Assembly: GCA_937897985.1 (NCBI GenBank)
Contig: CALCBD010000029.1
Location: 12,878-76,877 of the forward strand
Direction: 5' to 3'
DNA length: 64,000 nucleotides
DNA from: an uncultured Paludibacter sp.
GTDB taxonomy: Bacteria; Bacteroidota; Bacteroidia; Bacteroidales; Paludibacteraceae
The notes beneath the pieces are model-generated. The model was not told where the DNA came from, searched no databases, and saw only the letters and a program-made list of their open reading frames with translations. The translations under genes and the position numbers were made by a program. Below are positions 1 through 7,528 of this stretch, piece by piece; the stretch's first letter is position 1; each line of letters begins with the position of its first letter.

Positions 1-124
1 TAAAGTTAGCTTCTTCCAGGATATTTTCAGCTTCCCTGTCTTTATCATAATTGGAAGCAATAAGGCTTAGAGTAGCCTTTTCTTTGAAGGTTCTAAAGTT
101 GCGAACCGAGAATTGAATCAGCAT
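1..124 (-). CDS. AAA family ATPase, OLD/RloA-like, N-terminal 41 codons only
   Basis: Reading leftwards from an ATG at 124-122, the frame is open to the window edge. The visible protein begins MLIQFSVRNFRTFKEKATLS and continues LIASNYDKD, the usual opening of the AAA_15/AAA_21 ATPases (RloA, AbiL and OLD-like) in which an F-x-N-[FY]-[KR]-[ST]-[FI] strand precedes the Walker A loop. The Walker A itself lies outside the window. The gene follows the BrxC-like gene on the same strand after an 80-bp gap (125-204), so it may belong to the same defence operon. ATPases of this type are common accessory genes in defence islands. The family call rests on the N-terminal strand only, and the exact subfamily is unknown. 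Confidence 0.6.
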   Translation of the reverse strand, partial: MLIQFSVRNFRTFKEKATLSLIASNYDKDREAENILEEANF

Positions 125-204
125 AATAAATTATTATTTTGCAATTATTCTGCAAATATAGACTTTATTTTGCATTAAATTGAATTATAGCTGTTTTTTA
201 TAGA

Positions 205-3200
205 TTATTTAAGAATAATACGGATATTGTCTCTGTTTTTGCCTATACTGATTGAATCAATGTATTTTTTGAATGCGTCAATGGCTTCGTCGGGCGTAAG
301 TGGTTTACTGAAGGTTGCTTTCAGGCTTTCGGTAGTCAGTTCTACTTTGTCCAATCCTTTGTGCAAGGTTTGGATTAAGTTGCAAATCCGCTTGGCGTTG
401 GTTGTATCAAGCTCAACTGAACCTTTCTGATAGTCGCTTAGTAATTTCTGGTCGGCAGCATCCAATAGGCTCAAATTTTTAGTTGCTCCCGGGTCGTCCA
501 ATGTTTCACGAATGGTATTGTCCCATGCGTTGAAAATATCGTCTAATTCGGTGCGTAATTGGTCAATGGTTTTTTGCTTTTTATCCACATATTCCATCGG
601 GTTGAAGCTCTGATAAGGAGCGAGCAGTATAGCTTCTTTGTTTACTTTACTATCCGCCACTACCAGCTTTTGAATATCAGACAACCAAAGAGCATACGAA
701 TTTACCGACAGGAAATTAGCATCTTTCAGCAAGTCACAAATGGCTTTTTGTTTGGAGTTTAGCACTTTGCTCTTTTGAGTTTCTTCCAGTTCGCTAATTC
801 GGTTAGCAAGATATTGCGTTAAGTACCAATCGGCATATTCACTCCGTACCTGTTTCAGTTCCGCTTTGTAATTCGCAATTTTGGCATCTTCCTGATTGTT
901 CAATACATCTGGGAGCTTGTCGATAGCTTGCTGAATTTTTGTGAGAAGCGGTATGTTTGGGATATACTGTTTTGCTTGCAACAGGTAGCTGATTTCCTGA
1001 TCAAACTCTTTTGTCAGTTCAATGATTTTTTCGACCAACTCTAATACTTCTTTTCCTTTCAGAATGTCAGTCAGTTCTTCAGAAGTGTATTTGAAGTTTT
1101 TCAGTTTGGCTTCGGACGTGTAATTGCGTAGGCTATCGCAGAATCCTTTAAAAGCCGATAATTTGTGGCGGTATTTTAATGCGTTACCGGCATCAATCAG
1201 CACCACATTTCGGAACGTGAATTCTGATCCAACCTTGTTTTCGGCAAAGGCAGCTCTGTTGGCAAAATTATCCACAGCTTTAGCCAGCTCAATATAGGTT
1301 TGTTCGTCTTTGAGTTGGTTACTCCAATCTTTGCCTGTCAATGAAATGAACATATCGCGAATGGCAGCTAAATTCAATTCTTTCGGACGGCGAATGTGTG
1401 AAAACAAGAAATAATCACTTTTATCCAATGATTTGAGAATGTCGATATTGGTAGAATTGATTGTTTTGCCTGATAAGGTAATTTCAATTTCGCCCAATGC
1501 GGCCAAGGTAGCTAATACCAAAAACTCAAAATCGGCTTCAATAGCAAAATCATTAGAAACCCAAAGATTCGATTCAGCCCATAGACAGGTGAGTATTTCA
1601 TCTCTGTTCAGCACCATGCCTTCCCCTTTTTCATCCAATAGTTTTTTAATGCTACGGGCATAAATGGAATGGCTGACATCTAACATGCCAGGCACATAAA
1701 GACCCAATCCGTTTAGTATGGCTTCGGCATCACGGTTGCTTTGCTGAGGTGTAGCAATTTTAGTGAGTGCTTGCTTAATGAGTTTATCGAAATTATCCTT
1801 GCTAACATCTCCATTCAACTGTGTGAATTTAGGATAGTTGGGATTTTCCGCTTCAAAGTAACTTTCCAATAAATTAGAAGAAACAGCATCAAAGATTTGC
1901 ATTTTTGACGAACCAGCTCCCGGTAATGGAAAAGCTTTCAATATGGTTTGTTTTCCCATATAATCCACCCGGGTATTTTCTAAATACTCGCTATCGAATA
2001 TCTTACGACATTTGTCAAAAATCTCTTTTATCTTTTGAAGGTAAACCGGTTTTTGAGTGGAATCAGCAGAAGCTTCGAGCGATTTTGCCGCTCCATACAG
2101 GTTGATTTGTTGTTTGAATTCGTCGGACAATTTGTCCATAATGAAATAGACTTCATCCTGGCTTGGTGAGTATGCTTTCTTGCTGTCGTCAAAAATTGGC
2201 ATGGCGTACATATAAAAATGTTGCCGAGGCTGTGTTGTTGACCTTTCGTTTGGATTTCCGAAAAAGATATATCCTGAGCGGAATGTTTTATGCGATTTCC
2301 AATCAATTTCATGTTCCCAAATATCAAAGCCGGAACGGTAAGGATTTGTTTCCAATGGCAGTACAGCTTCAAGGAAACGGAAGAAATAAATGTCTTTTTG
2401 TGAAGGTGACATTTGACCTGCATAATCTTTTATTCGTTGGTCGAAATTTACCCCACCTTCAACCCGCAAATGATACTCCAAATTATCGGCATTTTGGTCA
2501 AAGTATTGGCCGGAAGTTGCGGTAATAATGAGTTTTGCTGTTGAATCGATTATGTCCATTAGCATTTCACGCTCATCGGCAATGGCATCGGTGTAGCACA
2601 AATCATCGAGTAATTGCTCAGCATTTACGCCGTTTTGCTTATTCAAATCGGCTTGTAAAATTTTAATGGCTACGGCGTTTGTAATGCGTTTTGCAATCGG
2701 TTTCTTGGCAGCACGAACTCCAATCAGGTTTGTTTCAATTTTATCATGAATGGTATCGGTGATTTCTTTTACTTTCCGTACATCTGGAATTGACATCAAG
2801 TCGGTACTTCCGGCCATGTCTGTCCAATACATATCGTAGGTTATAAGTCCGGGATTGTTAGCAGGAACTTCCGTGTCAATAATTCTCTGAAATTGAGCAG
2901 AAAGCGTTTTTAGAATTTCACGTTGGCTTTTACCACTTTTGATTAATTGAAAGTTCTCGAAATAAGAAGGGTGAACCGGGTACAATTCCACATATTCCTC
3001 TATACGTGAATGTATATTTGAAAACAAGGCCAAAAATTGATTGAGGTGTGTGCGAATCTTTTGTTTTTGGTGTTCGTCTTTGCGAAGCAAACGTTTTTTT
3101 ACGACAAAAGAAACGTCGTCTTTTGTAATGGTAATATCTCTGTAACGGTCTTTTACCTTGAGCAACATTTGTGCAGCAAACTGAAATTCAGGGGAATGGT

Positions 3201-3864
3201 AAATCATTTCCTGAACGCCAAATACGACTCTGAATTTTGAAGAATCAGAGGCCATTCCCAATGCCTGTAAGACCTGTAAATCACTGTTTAGTTTGGCAGG
3301 ATCATCACTTCTCCCTTTCAGGTATGAAAGCATTTCATCAATTACAATCATTACTCCTTTATCGGGAAACTTTTCTTCAAACTCAGCCATCATCAACTGA
3401 AGCTTTTCCAAATAGCTTTTAGGTCCATGACCATCAAAAGAAAATTCAATACCATTTTCTGATAAGAAATTACCAAGTCTATAAGTAACCACTTCCCACA
3501 AACTTTCAGAATTCCCCAATTCAAAACGGGTTACTTTGTATTTACCTGCGATTTTCTGTAATTGAATTTTGGCTTTATCGTTTGTTACCAGGTTGAGCAA
3601 ATCGGCATTTTCGGCTATCAACGATACAAGCGACATTAAGTGCGATTTACCTGTTCCATAATTACCGACAACTTGCAAACCAAATGTTTCATCCAATGTG
3701 TTAAAGTCCAGAATTTTGCATATTGTTGGTATGAATGCAGTTTCGTAAGCGTTAGAAAACACAAAAGTACTTACCAGATTTTTCTGATATTCTACATCAC
3801 TTGTTCTACTGAATTTGATTACCTCATTGATTGGTTCAAATTGAATTAGCTCGCTGTATTTCAT
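205..3864 (-). CDS. BrxC/PglY-like large P-loop ATPase (DUF6079-type)
   Basis: This is a 1219-residue protein with one clear nucleotide-binding core near its N-terminus. Walker A is GNYGTGKS at residues 67-74, and Walker B is VMIVIDE at 171-177, followed by a helix with MLSYLKGR. The remaining 1000 residues carry no motif I recognise and are rich in charged helices (about 920-1100). Size, N-terminal P-loop position and the wording around Walker A fit the BrxC/PglY ATPases of BREX anti-phage systems, often annotated as DUF6079. Known BrxC proteins are essential for BREX, but their biochemical role is poorly defined. Its neighbour upstream (3941-4375) resembles BrxF, and an OLD/RloA-like ATPase follows downstream. 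The methylase (pglX) and phosphatase (pglZ) needed for a complete BREX system are not in the window, so the system type remains open. Confidence 0.7.
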   Translation of the reverse strand: MKYSELIQFEPINEVIKFSRTSDVEYQKNLVSTFVFSNAYETAFIPTICKILDFNTLDETFGLQVVGNYGTGKSHLMSLVSLIAENADLLNLVTNDKAKIQLQKIAGKYKVTRFELGNSESLWEVVTYRLGNFLSENGIEFSFDGHGPKSYLEKLQLMMAEFEEKFPDKGVMIVIDEMLSYLKGRSDDPAKLNSDLQVLQALGMASDSSKFRVVFGVQEMIYHSPEFQFAAQMLLKVKDRYRDITITKDDVSFVVKKRLLRKDEHQKQKIRTHLNQFLALFSNIHSRIEEYVELYPVHPSYFENFQLIKSGKSQREILKTLSAQFQRIIDTEVPANNPGLITYDMYWTDMAGSTDLMSIPDVRKVKEITDTIHDKIETNLIGVRAAKKPIAKRITNAVAIKILQADLNKQNGVNAEQLLDDLCYTDAIADEREMLMDIIDSTAKLIITATSGQYFDQNADNLEYHLRVEGGVNFDQRIKDYAGQMSPSQKDIYFFRFLEAVLPLETNPYRSGFDIWEHEIDWKSHKTFRSGYIFFGNPNERSTTQPRQHFYMYAMPIFDDSKKAYSPSQDEVYFIMDKLSDEFKQQINLYGAAKSLEASADSTQKPVYLQKIKEIFDKCRKIFDSEYLENTRVDYMGKQTILKAFPLPGAGSSKMQIFDAVSSNLLESYFEAENPNYPKFTQLNGDVSKDNFDKLIKQALTKIATPQQSNRDAEAILNGLGLYVPGMLDVSHSIYARSIKKLLDEKGEGMVLNRDEILTCLWAESNLWVSNDFAIEADFEFLVLATLAALGEIEITLSGKTINSTNIDILKSLDKSDYFLFSHIRRPKELNLAAIRDMFISLTGKDWSNQLKDEQTYIELAKAVDNFANRAAFAENKVGSEFTFRNVVLIDAGNALKYRHKLSAFKGFCDSLRNYTSEAKLKNFKYTSEELTDILKGKEVLELVEKIIELTKEFDQEISYLLQAKQYIPNIPLLTKIQQAIDKLPDVLNNQEDAKIANYKAELKQVRSEYADWYLTQYLANRISELEETQKSKVLNSKQKAICDLLKDANFLSVNSYALWLSDIQKLVVADSKVNKEAILLAPYQSFNPMEYVDKKQKTIDQLRTELDDIFNAWDNTIRETLDDPGATKNLSLLDAADQKLLSDYQKGSVELDTTNAKRICNLIQTLHKGLDKVELTTESLKATFSKPLTPDEAIDAFKKYIDSISIGKNRDNIRIILK

Positions 3865-3940
3865 ACGTAAATAATTGTTTTAAACGGTCGTATGAAACTC
3901 ACCCACAAATGGGACTCGTTTCATAATATTGTGTGATAAT

Positions 3941-4375
3941 TTATAGTGTAATGTGGCTGAAATTAGTTATGTCAAATTGTAATCCTTTGTTTTTTGAAAG
4001 AAAATAGAGTTTGTTTTTATCAACTTCACCTTCCCAATAAATAAAAAGTGCTTGGTTTTTTGAGTGAGTATCTAAAAAATGGATAAAGTCTATTTTAAGT
4101 GCTTTTTCAAACAATATCCCCAAATTGCTTACAGCAGTATATTTGCCAATTTCAGGGTGAATTTTCTCACTATTTTGCATGATTGTTTCCAACGCGTCGG
4201 AAGCCACCATGCTAATTTGTTTGTGAGTTATTTGCTTTTCGATTGCTTTAGATAGTTTAGACCCAATATCGACAAAAGACAATTCACCCAGTTTCACCTG
4301 TGATAGAATGATAAGTCTATTACGAGGTGATTTTTTTAGAAAAGAATCAAGTTTATTGGTAGTGTCTTTGATCAT
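3941..4375 (-). CDS. small BrxF-like protein lacking a P-loop
   Basis: This 144-residue protein ends 76 bp upstream of the BrxC-like gene on the same strand. BREX type 3 operons start with brxF, a small (about 150 aa) ATPase-like gene, followed by brxC, which is the arrangement here. The N-terminal strand RLIILSQ sits where a P-loop strand would be, but no GxxxxGK[ST] follows, so ATP binding is not supported. The C-terminal segment ALFIYWEGEVDKNKL resembles the W-x-G strand that I associate with BrxF ends. No signal peptide or membrane segment is visible. The BrxF link is inferred mainly from position and size; it could equally be an unrelated small partner of the large ATPase. Confidence 0.4.
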   Translation of the reverse strand: MIKDTTNKLDSFLKKSPRNRLIILSQVKLGELSFVDIGSKLSKAIEKQITHKQISMVASDALETIMQNSEKIHPEIGKYTAVSNLGILFEKALKIDFIHFLDTHSKNQALFIYWEGEVDKNKLYFLSKNKGLQFDITNFSHITL

Positions 4376-4456
4376 TAAGCGGCTGAAAAAGTATAATTAT
4401 TCTAAATAATTAGGTGTGTTGCAAAGATATAAAAAAATGTTTGTTTTAAGGAATTA

Positions 4457-5524
4457 TTAAAGCTCTTCAAGCTGTAGTTTGTCAATTAGAATTTCAAGTG
4501 ATTTGTTCTTTTCAATCATTGATTGAAGTTCAGGAGTGTAGTGATTTTGAACCTGCGTAGTATCAGCATTTTTTTCATAGTGTTTGTTTTTGAGTTGATA
4601 AATCATGTAATCAGCCAAATCAAGCCCCTGAGCTTTGGCTTCGGGTGTTGCAATATCTTCTAATAAAGTTGAAACAGATATGTTGCAACCGCATTGTTTT
4701 TTTATTTCAATGGCTTTATCAAGCCATTTATTGTAGCCGTTTAAATCCGGGTAAAGAATAACATTACGGCCTTTTAAAACCTGACATTTTTCAATGGTCA
4801 GATTGCCTATTCCTCCTGTTGCGAGCCAGATATGCACCGGGAAGATAGCTGCTGAAATGAGAGCAGATTTTTCACTTTCGACAATGCAAACAACGGCTTC
4901 GGGGTGTAACCCCAGAAGGTGTTCTCCAAAGAAACATTGCTGAAGATTGTAATCTTCGGGCAATGTGCCTGATTTTTTGAGTTTATTATGCACCCAGTCG
5001 ATTGCACCCGATTCATGCTTTATACGTTTGCCTGTAAGGGGATCGTATTGCATGATTTTACCTGTACGTACTTTGCCTTTAGTGTCGATTTGCCAATAGA
5101 TAATTTCTTTGTTTTTAGTTGCTCCAATGGCGTATTTATCGCCAATGGAGCGGATCTGTTCTGTAGTGAGGAACTCACAAAGAAAGCGTACAAAGTTACT
5201 TTGGTAGCTGGCGGAGCGTTCGACATAGGAGAATGGGATAGTGCCGACAGACCTCACCCCAGCCCTCTCCAAAGGAGAGGGAGAAAGCCCCTCCCGACCT
5301 CCCCAAAAGGGAGGAGAAAAAGTGGGATTATCAAGAAAGTATTGTTTAGGTGTATAATGATACCCGCATTTAGATTCGCGATTGCACTTGCCAACTTTGG
5401 AGTTAATCAGTTCGTTTGTTTCTCCACTTATGTAAAGCGTAAAGCTCTCTTTTGCACCGCAAGCGGGGCAAGTGTGGCGAGTGGCTTTGCCTTTATAGGG
5501 TTGAAGATATGGAGGTTTGAACAT
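4457..5524 (-). CDS. Toprim/zinc-finger primase-like protein of the mobile element (DUF6371-type)
   Basis: This 355-residue protein has an N-terminal zinc-binding module with cysteines 19, 22, 47 and 53 (CPACG, then CNRESKC), like the CHC2 finger of DnaG-type primases. A Toprim-like domain lies at about 205-290, with VVCIVESEK as the acidic strand and a later LYPDLNGY acidic turn. This combination is typical of primases in Bacteroidetes integrative and mobilisable elements. It would prime replication of the excised element together with the RepA-like ATPase encoded just upstream. Residues 69-91 look foreign: they are encoded by an inserted GC-rich palindromic repeat (5252-5320) that keeps the frame open. 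Whether the protein tolerates this insert between finger and Toprim is unknown. Confidence 0.75.
   Translation of the reverse strand: MFKPPYLQPYKGKATRHTCPACGAKESFTLYISGETNELINSKVGKCNRESKCGYHYTPKQYFLDNPTFSPPFWGGREGLSPSPLERAGVRSVGTIPFSYVERSASYQSNFVRFLCEFLTTEQIRSIGDKYAIGATKNKEIIYWQIDTKGKVRTGKIMQYDPLTGKRIKHESGAIDWVHNKLKKSGTLPEDYNLQQCFFGEHLLGLHPEAVVCIVESEKSALISAAIFPVHIWLATGGIGNLTIEKCQVLKGRNVILYPDLNGYNKWLDKAIEIKKQCGCNISVSTLLEDIATPEAKAQGLDLADYMIYQLKNKHYEKNADTTQVQNHYTPELQSMIEKNKSLEILIDKLQLEEL
5252..5320. repeat. GC-rich double-palindrome repeat inserted in-frame in the primase gene
   Basis: This block of about 69 bp is far richer in G+C than its surroundings and holds two hairpins. One is CCCTCTCC-aaa-GGAGAGGG at 5263-5281; the other is CCTCCCC-aaaa-GGGAGG at 5298-5314. 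It reads through in the primase frame as SPPFWGGREGLSPSPLERAG, a peptide I recognise from translated copies of a dispersed REP-like repeat common in Bacteroidota genomes. Its position between the zinc finger and the Toprim domain suggests insertion into a linker. Confidence 0.8.
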
Positions 5525-5540
5525 GACGGCGGAATTATTT

Positions 5541-5592
5541 GGTAACGTGTAGTAACGTTGGTAACAGGTGTTACTATTGTTACTACTTGTTA
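5541..5592. repeat. short AGTAAC direct and inverted repeats between replication genes
   Basis: Read on the minus strand, the 52 bp between the RepA-like and primase genes contains TAGTAACAA three times in near-tandem, followed by CTGTTACC and CGTTACTACACGTTACC in mixed orientation. The density of GTAAC/GTTAC units is far above chance in this AT-rich sequence. It could be an iteron-like origin or an operator of the element. The first unit overlaps the stop codon of the RepA-like gene. Confidence 0.6.
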
Positions 5593-6747
5593 CTATGGTT
5601 GTTTTTTCTGCGTGTGCTTATTGACTAAACGTGTTATCTTGACTTTAAAACTGTTGAATTTTGATTCGTCTGTACAAAGTCTTTTGGCAATAGCATAAGA
5701 GCTTAGTTCCGGTTCGGATTTAATCAACTCAACAACTTGATTTTCCAGAGCGTCTTTATCCTTGTCACTGAAAACTTTGAGGTGTGTTGATTCCCTTCCA
5801 AAATTCAGGAACTCGAACATCAGGAAGTTATTTGGTTTGAAAATCTGGCACTCAATTATATTATCGGCATCATAAATATGCTCGGTGTTTCGAGCTTTAA
5901 TCATTTTCAGATAACGGATAGATTTGTCCGTAAAACTTTCACCAATTGCAAAGCAACTATCACAAAAATTAATAAGCATTTTGCTTCCCTGAAGGTCGTT
6001 TCGGGTTAGCTGTTTTGATAAGTCCCGTTTGGGTGTATGTGCCAATATCAGCAAAGACAAATTGTATTTGTTCTTTAGCGTTTTCAATTGCTTCATTAAG
6101 GGCAAAGCGTTTTTTGCTTTCTCGTTTTCTGCACTTAAATAAGTAAGATTATCGACAATTAGAATTTTAGCACCAGTTTCAATGATTGAGTGTTCAATGG
6201 ATTTATTCAGGTAATCTTCAAAAGTTGAGCTGTCGGGAATTTCGCTTTCCGGGTTTATTTCAATGCGAAATAAATTATCAGAAAACTGATATGGATTTTG
6301 ATAATCTTTGGAGTAACGATTTTGAAACTGCTTGTCGGTTAATTCAAAATCGAAGTATAATACCTTTTGAGCTTCGGCTTCTAATTTAAAAGCAGGTATT
6401 GGTTCGCCCCGTGAAATACTGTTGCCAATTTGAACGGCAAGAATAGATTTTCCTAAATTGGTATCAGCAAATAAAATACACACTTCGCCCTCGTACCAAA
6501 ATTCGCTGAAAAGCATTTTAGGGATTGGACGGGCTTCGGCCTGTTCAATCCAATTGTTTGCGGGCATGACCGTAAACAAACCTATGCCGGATAGAGGAAT
6601 AGCAGGGGCGTTTTCCTCAAAACTCTTTGCAATAGATTGAATTTCTGATTTCAGGTCAGAAATGAAATCGGTATTTTTGTACTGGTTGCTATTAATTGGC
6701 TCGGTGGACTTGGCGAAGTCAGCCGGGTCATTCTCTTTTAAGGTCAT
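5593..6747 (-). CDS. RepA/RecA-like P-loop ATPase (AAA_25), probable replicative helicase of the element
   Basis: This 384-residue protein has a RecA-fold ATPase core. Walker A is the variant ILFADTNLGKS at about 91-101, Walker B is ILIVDNL at about 195-201, and a hydrophobic strand followed by AHTPKRDL, typical of RepA-like hexameric helicases, comes next. The C-terminal 70 residues look like a small helical DNA-binding extension. Such ATPases lie next to Toprim primases in Bacteroidetes mobilisable elements and plasmids, where the two are thought to drive replication. The gene starts 6 bp after the upstream HTH gene and is followed by 68 bp with repeats before the primase gene, so all three are likely co-transcribed. 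Confidence 0.75.
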   Translation of the reverse strand: MTLKENDPADFAKSTEPINSNQYKNTDFISDLKSEIQSIAKSFEENAPAIPLSGIGLFTVMPANNWIEQAEARPIPKMLFSEFWYEGEVCILFADTNLGKSILAVQIGNSISRGEPIPAFKLEAEAQKVLYFDFELTDKQFQNRYSKDYQNPYQFSDNLFRIEINPESEIPDSSTFEDYLNKSIEHSIIETGAKILIVDNLTYLSAENEKAKNALPLMKQLKTLKNKYNLSLLILAHTPKRDLSKQLTRNDLQGSKMLINFCDSCFAIGESFTDKSIRYLKMIKARNTEHIYDADNIIECQIFKPNNFLMFEFLNFGRESTHLKVFSDKDKDALENQVVELIKSEPELSSYAIAKRLCTDESKFNSFKVKITRLVNKHTQKKQP

Positions 6748-6753
6748 AAGCTT

Positions 6754-7029
6754 TTAAACTGATTGTTTGTGGTGTTTCTCCAAAAGTTCCCTAATATCAG
6801 AAAGCCGATAGTAAATTTTCGAACCTATTTGACTGTAACCAATAATACCCTTGTCGCGCCAGGATTGGGCAGTTTTGCCACTTATCCCCATCAGTTCCAT
6901 AAATTTTGGATTATCTAAAAACTGGTCGTTAGGAAACTGTTTATTGAATATCAGTTTTGCTTCAATCAAATCAAGTTTCTTTTGAATACGCTCGTACTGT
7001 GCTTTGAAAAATTCATCGTAATGTGTCAT
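6754..7029 (-). CDS. small helix-turn-helix DNA-binding protein (excisionase/MerR-like)
   Basis: This 91-residue protein, MTHYDEFFKAQYERIQKKLD onwards, has a predicted coiled N-terminal helix and a C-terminal winged-helix segment. The latter reads FMELMGISGKTAQSWRDKGI then IGSKIYYRLSDIRELLEKH, the HTH_17 pattern of Bacteroidetes excisionase-like proteins. I chose the ATG at 7029 over an in-frame start at 7056 because AGGAGG lies a few bases upstream of it and the longer form would overlap the preceding gene. It is paralogous to the next gene upstream. The likely role is control of excision or of the replication genes it precedes by 6 bp. Confidence 0.75.
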   Translation of the reverse strand: MTHYDEFFKAQYERIQKKLDLIEAKLIFNKQFPNDQFLDNPKFMELMGISGKTAQSWRDKGIIGYSQIGSKIYYRLSDIRELLEKHHKQSV

Positions 7030-7042
7030 TCTGCCTCCTGCT

Positions 7043-7339
7043 TTATTTCGATTCAATGTAGTGTGATTCCATAAACTTTTCGAGGTCGGCTCTTTTTACA
7101 AAAATTTTTGACCCGATTTGAGAAAAGGGAATTAAACGTTTATCCCGGTAGGTTTGCCATGTTTTTTGGCTAATGCCCAATAGCTTTGGGATTTTTACTG
7201 ATTCAATCCATTGGGAGTTGATTTCCTGTTCGCTTTTATCCCGAAGGATATTTTCAAGGGTTTCCATTTTCTCCTCCATTTTATTGAGGAAGCTCTGTGG
7301 AACGACTGCCATCTGGAGGCTGGTTTCATTTGTTTGCAT
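7043..7339 (-). CDS. small helix-turn-helix DNA-binding protein, paralogue of the following gene
   Basis: This 98-residue protein ends in the same winged-helix layout as its neighbour: PKLLGISQKTWQTYRDKRLI followed by IGSKIFVKRADLEKFMESHY. The first 45 residues form a charged, probably coiled-coil helix. Its ATG at 7339 opens the replication gene run (HTH, HTH, RepA-like, primase), and a strong terminator plus nested palindrome lies just upstream at 7426-7512. Tandem HTH pairs like this are common in Bacteroidetes integrative elements and probably act as excisionase and regulator; which does which cannot be told from sequence. Confidence 0.75.
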   Translation of the reverse strand: MQTNETSLQMAVVPQSFLNKMEEKMETLENILRDKSEQEINSQWIESVKIPKLLGISQKTWQTYRDKRLIPFSQIGSKIFVKRADLEKFMESHYIESK

Positions 7340-7425
7340 ACGAATTCTATTTTAAAAATTTATTGTTTGTTTCGTTTAATGCAAGCAAAGGTAATGGGGA
7401 GGAAATAATATATTTACATCCTTTT

Positions 7426-7512
7426 CTGGAATAGAATTCGAAAATAAAAAGCCCTAATTAATTCCAATTTTGGAATTAATTAGGGTAAAAAAATAATTGA
7501 ATTTTATTCCAG
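7426..7512 (-). terminator. nested palindrome: rho-independent terminator inside a second inverted repeat
   Basis: The inner arms are a perfect 15-bp inverted repeat (7452-7466 and 7471-7485) with a 4-base loop. On the minus strand the stem ends in GGGC and runs into CTTTTTATTTT, a good terminator for the 7529-8587 gene. Outside it is a second inverted repeat, CTGGAATAGAATTC at 7426-7439 and GAATTTTATTCCAG at 7499-7512, matching at 13 of 14 positions. The whole structure sits directly upstream of the HTH pair. Confidence 0.75.
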
Positions 7513-7528
7513 TAATAAAAGGCGTATG

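Noticed and set aside
4988..5545. 185-codon plus-strand frame
   Set aside because: It lies entirely antisense to the primase gene, and its length is explained by the coding bias of that gene and the palindromic repeat.
5593..6747. DnaB-type phage helicase
   Set aside because: Walker A wording, size and the HTH-primase neighbourhood fit RepA-like helicases of mobilisable elements better.
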